Positions 1 to 5,168 of a stretch of DNA of 5,168 nt are shown piece by piece. The DNA is from Acidobacteriota bacterium (GTDB lineage: Bacteria; Acidobacteriota; Terriglobia; Acidoferrales; 2-02-FULL-67-57), in assembly GCA_016210895.1 (NCBI GenBank), contig JACQTG010000105.1, positions 1 through 5,168 on the forward strand. The letters run 5' to 3'. A program made the translations under genes and the position numbers. The notes below the pieces were generated by a model that was not told the origin of the DNA, made no database searches, and saw only the letters and a list, made by a program, of their open reading frames with translations. Position 1 is the first letter of the stretch, and each line of letters starts with the position of its first letter.

Positions 1-1
1 C

Positions 2-739
2 CATGTCATCCGCGCGGAGGCACGCTTTCGTCGCCTGGCGCGGGCGGCTCTGGCCACCGCGGCAAGTGGTGAGTGCGCGGTCGTACTCGGCATCACCCCC
101 TCCGAGCCGAACACCGGCTCTGGCTACATCGAGCGCGGCGCGTTCTGGGGGCGCCCGGGCGGGCTGGCCGTCTACTGCGCCCGGCGCTTCACGGAAAAGC
201 CCGATGCCGCTACGGCGCGCCGTTATCTCCGCAGCCGCCGCTACTACTGGAACTCGGGAATGTTTTTCTGGAAACTCTCCACCTTCGAGCGCCTCCTCCG
301 GCGCTTCCTGCCGGCCACAGCGCAGGCGATGCAGAACCTGAGCCCGATCATTGGAACACGCGCCTATGGGCGCACACTGGCCCGGCTCTATCCGAAACTC
401 CCCAAGATTTCCGTGGACTACGCCCTTCTCGAGCGCGCCCCTGATGTCCGCCTGCTGGCAGCCGACATCGGCTGGAGCGACCTGGGCTCCTGGGCGGCGG
501 TGTATGACTATCTGGCCACAAAGCCCGGTGAAAACGTCATTCGCGGAAAGGCGCTGGCGCTCGCAGCCCGCGGCAACTTGCTCTGGACGGATAAGAAGAT
601 CGTCGCTGCCGTGGGCGTGCACAACCTGGTGCTGGTGGAAACGCCGGACGCCCTGCTGCTAACCAGCCGCGAGCGCGCCCAGGAGGTCGGCAAAGTCGTA
701 GAATATCTGGAGAAAGCCAGGCCGAGGAAACTGCTGTGA
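2..739 (+). CDS. manC: Mannose-1-phosphate guanylyltransferase, C-terminal part (5' end outside window)
   Basis: This cytoplasmic nucleotidyltransferase would make GDP-mannose from mannose 1-phosphate and GTP. An open frame runs from base 2 to the TGA at 737-739, about 245 codons. Recognisable family blocks, in fragment numbering, are GITPSEPNTGSGYIERG (about 30-46), FTEKPD (63-68), YYWNSGMFFW (81-90), ISVDYALLE (136-144) and GWSDLGSW (157-164); the last is the conserved catalytic-domain Asp block. The N-terminal ~100 residues with the GTP-binding glycine-rich loop lie upstream of the window, judging from a usual length of ~350. The protein ends soon after the sugar-nucleotide domain, so there is no C-terminal phosphomannose isomerase cupin as in bifunctional ManC/AlgA. 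An internal ATG at 260 is not the start, because conserved sequence continues upstream in frame. The stop overlaps the start of the mutase gene. The family call is firm; the nucleotide preference (GDP-mannose rather than another sugar) is inferred from the family. Confidence 0.9.
   Translation, partial: HVIRAEARFRRLARAALATAASGECAVVLGITPSEPNTGSGYIERGAFWGRPGGLAVYCARRFTEKPDAATARRYLRSRRYYWNSGMFFWKLSTFERLLRRFLPATAQAMQNLSPIIGTRAYGRTLARLYPKLPKISVDYALLERAPDVRLLAADIGWSDLGSWAAVYDYLATKPGENVIRGKALALAARGNLLWTDKKIVAAVGVHNLVLVETPDALLLTSRERAQEVGKVVEYLEKARPRKLL
724..727 (+). promoter_or_regulatory. Ribosome binding site for the hexose mutase
   Basis: GAGG, within GAGGAAA, lies 8 bases before the GTG at 736 and inside the end of the guanylyltransferase gene. 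It supports the GTG start that overlaps the upstream stop. Confidence 0.6.
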
Positions 740-2172
740 GCCGGCGCGAGACACGAAAACACGCACGAGCGGCTCCGCCTCACTTGCGCTTTGGCACCGA
801 CGGCTGGCGCGGCGTCATCGCCGAGGATTTCACCTTCACCAACATCCGCCGCGTGGCCAATGCCATCGCGCGCTATTTTGTCGAGTGCGAAGACACGCGC
901 ACCGGAGTCGTGGTCGGTTACGACACCCGCTTCCACTCTCCCGAGGCGGCCGCCACCGTGGCCGACGTGCTGTCCTCGGTGGGAATGCCGGTTTACCTGG
1001 CCGACGCGGTGACGCCCACGCCAGCGCTCTCCTTCGCCGTGCGCCATCGGGGGACGGCCGGCGGCGTCATGGTCACCGCCAGCCACAATCCACCGCGCTG
1101 GAATGGACTGAAGCTCAAGGCTCGCTACGCCGGCTCAGCCTCACCGCGCATGGTGGCGGAGGTCGAACGCTTCCTGGCGCAGGACACGACTCGCAGCTTG
1201 CCGCCCCAGCCGCGACGCATCGAGCGCGTCGACCTGAAATCACCCTATCTGGCGCGATTGCGCGAGTTGGTTGAGTTCGACCGCATCGCGCGCGCCGGCT
1301 GCCGGTTCGTTCTGGACCCGATGTACGGCGCGGGCGCCGGCTACCTCCGCGAACTCTTGCAGGAGCAGGGCATCCCCTATCAGGAGATTCACGGTCGACG
1401 CGATCCGCTCTTTGGTGGTCTCCAGCCCGAGCCGATTCCGCCCCACCTGGATGAACTCGGCGAAGCCGTCCGTCGCAAGGGCTTTGACGCCGGGCTGGCG
1501 CAGGACGGCGATGCCGACCGCGTGGGCGCCGTCGACGCCGAGGGCCGCTTCGTCGATCCGCATCGTATTTTCTCCCTCGTGCTCGAACATCTGCTGGCGC
1601 GTGGCGAGCGCGGCGAGATCGCCCGCACGTTTTCTGCCACCACCATGGTCGACCGCATCGGCGAGCGCTACGCGCTGCCTGTGCACGTCACCCCGATTGG
1701 CTTCAAGTACATCTGTGACCTGATGCTCGAGCGCAACCTACTCATCGGCGGCGAAGAAAGTGGGGGCATCGGCCTGCGCTGGCATCTGCCGGAGCGCGAT
1801 GGCCTGCTCATCTCACTTCTGCTGGCGGAAATCATGGCCACGCGAGGGAAAGCCTTGGCCGCGCTCGTCGCGGAACTGCACGCCAGCTACGGCCCCCACC
1901 ATTTTGCCCGCGTTGATCTGGAGTTGACCGCGGCCGAGATGAAGCGCGCGCTCGGCAGGCTCGAAGGAAACCGCCTGCGCCAGCTCGGCCCCTGGACCGT
2001 GGTCAAGCGCGAGGACCTCGACGGCATCAAGTTCCACCTGCGCGAGGCCGGCTGGGTGCTGGTGCGGCCGTCGGGGACGGAGCCGCTGTTGCGCCTCTAC
2101 GCCGAAACCCCATCGCCTGAGCTAACCCGCAAGGTGTTGTCGGCTGTGGAGAGGCTCGTGCGCCGCGGCTGA
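736..2172 (+). CDS. Phosphoglucomutase/phosphomannomutase family protein
   Basis: This is a complete 478-residue alpha-D-phosphohexomutase, which interconverts hexose 6-phosphate and 1-phosphate through a phosphoserine. All four family signatures are present. FGTDGWRG is at 19-26. The catalytic serine loop TASHNP is at 114-119, with Ser116 as the expected phosphoserine. The Mg2+ loop DGDADR is at 257-262. The sugar-recognition loop GEESGG is at 339-344, and the phosphate-binding RPSGTEP at 444-450. Length fits the family (~450-480). The GTG start is chosen because GAGG lies 8 bases upstream and it gives a GTGA overlap with the upstream stop, which implies translational coupling. FGTDGWRG points to the dual glucose/mannose mutase clade rather than GlmM, which usually reads FGTDGVRG. 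Next to a GDP-mannose synthase, phosphomannomutase activity (ManB role) is the natural inference, but sequence alone does not separate glucose from mannose use. Confidence 0.93.
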   Translation: MSRRETRKHARAAPPHLRFGTDGWRGVIAEDFTFTNIRRVANAIARYFVECEDTRTGVVVGYDTRFHSPEAAATVADVLSSVGMPVYLADAVTPTPALSFAVRHRGTAGGVMVTASHNPPRWNGLKLKARYAGSASPRMVAEVERFLAQDTTRSLPPQPRRIERVDLKSPYLARLRELVEFDRIARAGCRFVLDPMYGAGAGYLRELLQEQGIPYQEIHGRRDPLFGGLQPEPIPPHLDELGEAVRRKGFDAGLAQDGDADRVGAVDAEGRFVDPHRIFSLVLEHLLARGERGEIARTFSATTMVDRIGERYALPVHVTPIGFKYICDLMLERNLLIGGEESGGIGLRWHLPERDGLLISLLLAEIMATRGKALAALVAELHASYGPHHFARVDLELTAAEMKRALGRLEGNRLRQLGPWTVVKREDLDGIKFHLREAGWVLVRPSGTEPLLRLYAETPSPELTRKVLSAVERLVRRG

Positions 2173-2181
2173 GAAGAGACC

Positions 2182-2210
2182 TTGCCCGGCAACTCGGCCT
2201 CAAACAGAAT
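2182..2210 (+). promoter_or_regulatory. Possible sigma70-type promoter before the VOC-hydrolase pair
   Basis: TTGCCC (2182-2187) and CAGAAT (2205-2210) each match four of six bases of the -35 and -10 consensus and are exactly 17 bases apart. They sit in the only sizeable plus-strand gap (2173-2230), and transcription would begin some 10-15 bases before the GTG at 2231. The -35 element lies in an 11-base palindrome, TTGCCCGGCAA (2182-2192), which could serve as a protein site or be chance. The consensus in GC-rich genomes is loose, so this is only a candidate. Confidence 0.3.
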
Positions 2211-2230
2211 AGGAACCCGCGGGTGGAATC

Positions 2231-2626
2231 GTGATTGAGACGCAAGGAATTTCGGAAATCGTTCTTGTCGTCAAGGACGTGCGCCGCGCGGCCGCGTTTT
2301 ACCACGAGGTTCTAGGGCTCCCGATTGACCAGCCGGCCGACGACAGCTGGGCCTGGCTCTGGGCCGGGCGGCCAGGTACGCCGCAGCGCATCGGCCTGAC
2401 CTGCGGGCCGCTCAGCTTTGGTGCCGCCCACTGCAAGGGCCCCGTGCACTTTGCCCTGCGGATCGCCGCCGACGAGTTGGAACGCGCGCTGGAACACCTG
2501 CGGGGCCGCGGGGTTGAGGTCGAAGGGCCGGTTTCCTTCCCCGCCTGGGGCGCCCACGCGATTTACTTCGACGACCCGGACGGCAACCGCGTGGAGCTGT
2601 GCGCCATGCCCGAGGAGCAAGGATGA
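2231..2626 (+). CDS. VOC-superfamily (glyoxalase/bleomycin-resistance fold) protein
   Basis: This 131-residue protein has the vicinal oxygen chelate fold of two beta-alpha-beta-beta-beta modules. The first opens with ISEIVLVVKDVRRAAAFYHEVLGL (split here as 7-16, then the helix at 17-30), and the second with GPVHFALRI (70-78). The typical ending FDDPDGNRVEL is at 113-123. His73 and Glu122 fit metal-ligand positions. The first ligand position, usually His, is Glu9, and the fourth seems to be Gly (about 55) instead of Glu, so the metal site may be altered. The GTG at 2231 is the only sensible start: a TAG closes the frame at 2210-2212, and no ATG lies between. The ribosome site is weak (GGTGGA, 2222-2227). 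Substrate is unknown; candidates include a dioxygenase, glyoxalase-like or binding protein. The ATGA overlap with the next gene indicates co-translation with the exported hydrolase. Confidence 0.8.
   Translation: MIETQGISEIVLVVKDVRRAAAFYHEVLGLPIDQPADDSWAWLWAGRPGTPQRIGLTCGPLSFGAAHCKGPVHFALRIAADELERALEHLRGRGVEVEGPVSFPAWGAHAIYFDDPDGNRVELCAMPEEQG
2612..2617 (+). promoter_or_regulatory. Ribosome binding site deciding the hydrolase start
   Basis: GAGGAG ends 5 bases before the ATG at 2623. It favours that ATG over the in-frame GTG at 2599, which has no purine-rich site upstream. Confidence 0.65.
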
Positions 2627-3507
2627 GGACAAGGCGTTGGGCAGGAGGGATGGGAGTGGCCGCCGTGGGTGCACTTGCGGCGCTCGCAGTCTTCAGCGGA
2701 CAGACGAGCACGGCAGAGAAGCTCGAGCGCGGGAGGCTGCTGACCCGCGAGCTTCAAGGCCAAATCTACTACCTCTACATACCACACGCGTTTTCGCCCG
2801 GCGGCGCGCTGCTGGTCAGCGTGCACGGCGCTTCGCGCGGGGCGGAAGCGCACGCCCGGGCCTGGGTGCCGATTGCCGAGCAAGAGAATGTGGTGGTGGT
2901 GGCGCCACTCTTCGATTTCGGTGCCTTTCCCGACTATCAGCGGCTAAACTTTCGCGGCCCGCGGGCCGACTTGCGCCTGCACGCCATTCTCGACGAAGTG
3001 GCACGGCTGACCGGTGCTGACGCCACGCGCTTCTACCTTTATGGCTTTTCCGGCGGCGGGCAGTTTGCCCATCGCTATGCGCTTGTCCATCCCGAGCGTC
3101 TGCAGCGGGTAGCCGTGGGCGCGCCGGGCTGGTGGTGCCTGCCGGAGGAGACCCTCGACTATCCGTACGGGATTAAGAAAACCTCGGAGGTGCCAGCCGA
3201 CGTCGAGTTTCAAGTGGATGAATTACTGCGCCTGCCGCTCGCAGTTGTGATCGGCGAGAAGGACACGGAGCGGGACCGCAACCTGCGCCAGGACGAGCTG
3301 GTAGACCGGTTGCAGGGTTCGAACCGCCTGGAGCGCGGCCGCAACTGGTACACGCGCATGCGCCGGCTGGCGGAAGAGAAGAAAATTGCCAACCAGTTTG
3401 AACTCCACGTGGTCAATGGGGCCGGGCACAGCGGCGTTCACCCGGCCATCATTGAGCATGCGGCGGCTTTCCTGTTTCCCCGCTCGGAGTCTGGGGCGCA
3501 GGACTGA
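2623..3507 (+). CDS. Exported alpha/beta hydrolase (esterase-like)
   Basis: This 294-residue serine hydrolase is probably exported. The N-terminus carries RTRR followed by a hydrophobic stretch (about 8-24), then a possible signal peptidase site after STA (about 29-31). There is no lipobox Cys, and the arginines do not form a clear twin-arginine motif. The core shows an oxyanion-hole HG (68-69), the nucleophile elbow GFSGGGQ with Ser143, a likely acid Asp214 in GEKDTERD, and His269 in GAGHSG, in the order expected for the triad. The closest general resemblance is to poly(3-hydroxybutyrate) depolymerase/feruloyl-esterase-like (LpqC-type) hydrolases; the natural substrate cannot be read from sequence. 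The ATG at 2623 overlaps the VOC stop (ATGA) and follows GAGGAG; a GTG at 2599 would add eight residues but lacks a ribosome site. The last 59 bases overlap the opposing membrane-protein gene. Confidence 0.85.
   Translation: MRTRRWAGGMGVAAVGALAALAVFSGQTSTAEKLERGRLLTRELQGQIYYLYIPHAFSPGGALLVSVHGASRGAEAHARAWVPIAEQENVVVVAPLFDFGAFPDYQRLNFRGPRADLRLHAILDEVARLTGADATRFYLYGFSGGGQFAHRYALVHPERLQRVAVGAPGWWCLPEETLDYPYGIKKTSEVPADVEFQVDELLRLPLAVVIGEKDTERDRNLRQDELVDRLQGSNRLERGRNWYTRMRRLAEEKKIANQFELHVVNGAGHSGVHPAIIEHAAAFLFPRSESGAQD
3420..3447 (-). terminator. Inverted repeat just past the membrane-protein stop
   Basis: GGCCGGG (3420-3426) and CCCGGCC (3441-3447) form a perfect 7-base stem with a 14-base loop, starting 1 base beyond the minus-strand stop at 3449-3451. 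No T run follows, and the repeat lies inside the hydrolase coding sequence around the catalytic histidine, so it may be a chance result of codon use. Confidence 0.2.
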
Positions 3508-3781
3508 CCCCGGCCTGGGCTGGCTGGGGCTTCTTCTCACTCGCACTTGCCTGTGGCGCGCGAGCAAAGACGATGTACTCCCAAGCGAAAAGAACGATGA
3601 AGGCGCTAAACCATATCCAAATAAAGACAACCGCCCAGAGGATTACCACCAACCATTTGACCGCTCCGACAAGCCAGCGCAGGGGTCCCGCACCCACGGG
3701 CAGCCACTTGAACCACTCCAGCGGTGCGGCTGGCGAACCCACCGTGCTCATCAGCGACTCCAACTGGGCTTGTGTCAGCAC
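3449..3781 (-). CDS. Small tryptophan-rich membrane protein of unknown function
   Basis: I do not recognise this 110-residue protein. A hydrophobic block at about 36-73 (such as VKWLVVILWAVVFIWIWF at 41-58) is long enough for one long or two tightly packed membrane helices. There are eight tryptophans, at 23, 26, 36, 43, 49, 55, 57 and 67. The tail (about 74-110) is hydrophilic and rich in Pro, Ala, Lys and Gln, likely disordered. Support for a real gene is the strong GGAGGAGGG 8 bases before the GTG start, placement 24 bases after nusB on the same strand, and a membrane-protein composition unlike an antisense shadow. It probably shares the ribH-nusB transcript. Its 3' end overlaps the opposing hydrolase gene by 59 bases. 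The start could instead be the ATG at codon 11, but the ribosome site favours the GTG. Confidence 0.65.
   Translation of the reverse strand: MLTQAQLESLMSTVGSPAAPLEWFKWLPVGAGPLRWLVGAVKWLVVILWAVVFIWIWFSAFIVLFAWEYIVFARAPQASASEKKPQPAQAGVSPAPQTPSGETGKPPHAQ
3508..3529 (+). terminator. GC-rich hairpin directly after the hydrolase stop
   Basis: CCCCGGCC (3508-3515) can pair with GGCTGGGG (3522-3529) as an 8-base stem with one G-U pair and a 6-base loop, right after the TGA at 3505-3507. A pyrimidine stretch CTTCTTCTC follows, which is T-containing but not a true T run. It may end the VOC-hydrolase transcript. It lies inside the antisense membrane-protein gene. Confidence 0.35.
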
Positions 3782-3789
3782 AGCGCCAA

Positions 3790-3798
3790 CCCTCCTCC
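3790..3798 (-). promoter_or_regulatory. Strong ribosome binding site for the membrane protein
   Basis: On the minus strand GGAGGAGGG ends 8 bases before the GTG at 3781-3779, in the 24-base gap after nusB. It is the best Shine-Dalgarno match in the window and the main reason to accept a gene here. Confidence 0.65.
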
Positions 3799-3805
3799 AG
3801 GGTTT

Positions 3806-4234
3806 TCACTCACCTCGAAGACCCTGTTGCCCAGCTTCGAGCGTGCGTCGGATAGCGTCGAGCACGCCGTTGATGAACTGGACGGAATCAGGGGTCGAGA
3901 ACTTGCGGGCGATTTCCAGCGCTTCATTAATAATAACCGCGCGCGGCGTCTCCGGATGCGCCTGCAGTTCGTGCACGGCCAGGCGCAGGATGTTGCGGTC
4001 GGTCGCGACCATGCGCTCCAGGCGCCAATGCTGCGAGTGCGCCCGCAACAACTCGTCAATCTGCGGAAGCGTCGCCACCGTGCCACTGAAGAGCGAGTCG
4101 GCAAAGTCCCGCCCGGTCGCGCGCTTGGCTGCGGCCCAGTAGCGGACCTGGATTTCGGCCGGCTCGTCCTTTGAGGCTTCCCACTGGTAGAGCATTTCCA
4201 GAGCCGCCTCGCGGGCCTTGCGACGCGTGCCCAT
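3806..4234 (-). CDS. nusB: Transcription antitermination factor NusB
   Basis: This complete 142-residue all-helical RNA-binding protein pairs with NusE (ribosomal protein S10) at boxA RNA to prevent premature termination in rRNA operons. It matches the family along its length: the basic N-terminal RRKAREAALEMLYQWE (4-19), WRLERMVATDRNILRLAVHEL (about 70-90), TPRAVIINEALEIARKFS (about 95-112), and FINGVLDAI near 119-127. Length is usual (~140). It starts with ATG only 2 bases after the ribH stop. The bases before it are pyrimidine-rich on this strand (CCTCTCCCC), with no visible Shine-Dalgarno, so initiation is probably coupled to ribH translation. The ribH-nusB order is widespread in bacteria and supports the call. 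Confidence 0.96.
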   Translation of the reverse strand: MGTRRKAREAALEMLYQWEASKDEPAEIQVRYWAAAKRATGRDFADSLFSGTVATLPQIDELLRAHSQHWRLERMVATDRNILRLAVHELQAHPETPRAVIINEALEIARKFSTPDSVQFINGVLDAIRRTLEAGQQGLRGE

Positions 4235-4236
4235 AG

Positions 4237-4743
4237 CTAGGGGAGAGGACGGCTCATCGCCTGCCCTTTGGAGCGCCGGGGCAAGCGACGCAGCAGGTTC
4301 GCCATCTCGACCGCGGTCAGGGCGGCCTCGGCGCCCTTGTTGCCGCTCTTGGCCCCAGCGCGGTCAATGGCCTGCTCGAGCGTGTCCACGGTGATGACAC
4401 CCAGGGCGATGGGCACGCCGGTGTCGAGCGCGGCGCGCTGGATGCCGCGGGTCACCTCGGCGCAGATGTATTCGAAGTGCGAAGTCTCGCCGCGCAGGAT
4501 GGCGCCCAGACAAATCACGGCATCGTAGCGGCCCGAGGCGGCGAGCTGCTGGGCCGTCACCGGAATCTCAAACGAGCCGGGCACGCGCACGACGTCAATC
4601 TGCTTGGAGTTGGCCCCGGCGCGCTTGAGCGCGTCGAGGGCACCGTTGAGCAGCCGGTCGGTGATGAACTGGTTGAAGCGGCTGACCACGATGCCCAGGC
4701 GCAGTCCGCGCGCGCTCAACTCGCCTTTGCGCTCTCTCGCCAT
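4237..4743 (-). CDS. ribH: 6,7-dimethyl-8-ribityllumazine synthase
   Basis: This complete 168-residue enzyme catalyses the penultimate step of riboflavin synthesis. It condenses 5-amino-6-ribitylamino-uracil with 3,4-dihydroxybutanone 4-phosphate in the cytoplasm, usually as pentamers or 60-mer shells. Family blocks visible are [20 protein letters not shown] (17-36) with the substrate-stacking Phe23, VPGSFEIP (54-61), [14 protein letters not shown] (80-93) with the catalytic His89, and [16 protein letters not shown] (115-130) followed by GNKG (134-137). The C-terminal ~15 residues ([17 protein letters not shown]) form a basic tail beyond the conserved core, making the protein slightly longer than the usual ~155. 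ATG is the only good start; the ribosome site (GACGAG) is weak. No FMN riboswitch can fit in the 33-base gap upstream, so any such control would lie elsewhere. Confidence 0.97.
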   Translation of the reverse strand: MARERKGELSARGLRLGIVVSRFNQFITDRLLNGALDALKRAGANSKQIDVVRVPGSFEIPVTAQQLAASGRYDAVICLGAILRGETSHFEYICAEVTRGIQRAALDTGVPIALGVITVDTLEQAIDRAGAKSGNKGAEAALTAVEMANLLRRLPRRSKGQAMSRPLP

Positions 4744-4767
4744 CTCGTCAGAGACACAGCGGAAACA

Positions 4768-4782
4768 CGCTAGCGCCTAGCG
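4768..4782. repeat. Short inverted repeat across the enoyl-CoA hydratase stop codon
   Basis: CGCTAG (4768-4773) and CTAGCG (4777-4782) are perfect inverted copies around CGC, covering the stop codon of the hydratase gene and the gap before ribH. It could form a small hairpin with a 3-base loop, too short for a convincing terminator. Confidence 0.3.
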
Positions 4783-5168
4783 GCCGAGGAATTGCGCTGG
4801 GCGCTTCTCGAGAAAGGCCCGCGTGCCTTCCTTCATATCCTCGGTGGCACAGCACAGGCTAAACAAAGTCGCCTCCAGGAACAAGCCTTCCGCCTGGGTC
4901 ATCTCCAGGCCGCGCTGCACGGCCTCGAGGCAGAAGCGGACGGCGAGCGGGCCGTTGACGGCGATTTTCTCCGCCAATGCCTCGCAAGCCGGCATCAGGT
5001 CGGCCCGGGGCACGACTTGGTTGACCAGGCCGATGCGTTCGGCCCGCTCGGCGGTGACGCGGTCGTCGGCGCCGAGCAGCAGCTCCTTGGCAAGCTTCGG
5101 GCCGACCAGCCAAGGCATCAACATTGCCGTGACCACGCTGCCGAAGCGCATCTCGGGCTCGCCCAGGA
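4777..5168 (-). CDS. Enoyl-CoA hydratase/isomerase (crotonase) family, C-terminal part (5' end outside window)
   Basis: Crotonase-fold enzymes hydrate or isomerise acyl-CoA double bonds in fatty-acid or aromatic degradation. About 130 codons are present, with the frame open to the window edge. It reads LGEPEMRFG at the edge, and the Glu of the PE pair matches the catalytic Glu164 region of rat mitochondrial hydratase. Next come a hydrophobic stretch with MPWLVGPKLAKELLLGADDR, then AERIGLVNQVVP, the typical block between the core and the C-terminal helices, and finally the ending EGTRAFLEKRPAQFLGR. The ATG at 5149-5151 is internal, because conserved residues precede it. The family's usual GAGGT after the PE block reads SVVTAML, as in a divergent subgroup. 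The oxyanion-hole residues and first catalytic Glu lie upstream, so the exact reaction cannot be set. It is 33 bases from ribH and may share its transcript. Confidence 0.88.
   Translation of the reverse strand, partial: LGEPEMRFGSVVTAMLMPWLVGPKLAKELLLGADDRVTAERAERIGLVNQVVPRADLMPACEALAEKIAVNGPLAVRFCLEAVQRGLEMTQAEGLFLEATLFSLCCATEDMKEGTRAFLEKRPAQFLGR

Noticed and set aside
508..1086. 192-codon open frame on the minus strand across the guanylyltransferase/mutase junction
   Set aside because: It lies antisense to two strongly conserved genes, has no family resemblance, and reads as a GC-rich shadow frame.
1240..1686. 148-codon minus-strand open frame within the mutase
   Set aside because: It is antisense to the conserved metal-binding region of the mutase and shows no motif or ribosome site.
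2623..2700. Twin-arginine signal on the hydrolase
   Set aside because: The arginines (RTRRW) lack the SRRxFLK pattern, so an ordinary Sec signal is the simpler reading.
2418..3020. 200-codon plus-strand frame across the VOC/hydrolase junction
   Set aside because: It is out of frame with both recognised genes and is Arg/Pro/Ala-rich, as expected for a shadow frame in GC-rich DNA.
3386..4174. 262-codon plus-strand open frame
   Set aside because: It runs antisense to nusB, which is certain, and to the membrane-protein gene. Its composition is low-complexity and no motif is visible.
4744..4776. FMN riboswitch ahead of ribH
   Set aside because: The 33-base gap is far too short for the ~130-base RFN element, and no such fold is seen.

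Overview
This window is a GC-rich, gene-dense piece of bacterial chromosome with seven genes, two of them cut by the window ends. The high GC at third codon positions, frequent GTG starts and short or negative intergenic gaps suggest a free-living, probably soil or sediment, bacterium. Acidobacteriota or a similar GC-rich lineage would fit, but nothing here fixes the phylum, so that is a weak guess. I see no mobile element, CRISPR array, tRNA or rRNA.

The left half (about 1-3507) reads on the plus strand. It opens with the last ~245 codons of a mannose-1-phosphate guanylyltransferase, whose stop overlaps the GTG start of a phosphoglucomutase/phosphomannomutase. Together they could convert a hexose 6-phosphate to the 1-phosphate and then to GDP-mannose, for glycan or exopolysaccharide synthesis. 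After a 58-base gap holding a possible promoter comes a second pair: a small VOC (glyoxalase-fold) protein, and an exported alpha/beta hydrolase whose ATG overlaps the VOC stop codon.

The right half (5168 down to 3449) reads on the minus strand. In transcription order it holds the C-terminal part of an enoyl-CoA hydratase/isomerase, ribH (lumazine synthase, riboflavin pathway), nusB (transcription antitermination) and a small tryptophan-rich membrane protein of unknown function. Gaps of 33, 2 and 24 bases make one transcript plausible. ribH-nusB is a well-known bacterial pairing.

The two blocks converge. The last 59 bases of the hydrolase gene lie opposite the 3' end of the membrane-protein gene, and a GC-rich inverted repeat follows each stop codon. 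I found no convincing undescribed system. The points most worth a second look are the unknown membrane protein, the overlapping convergent 3' ends, the missing ribosome site of nusB, and the altered metal-ligand set of the VOC protein.
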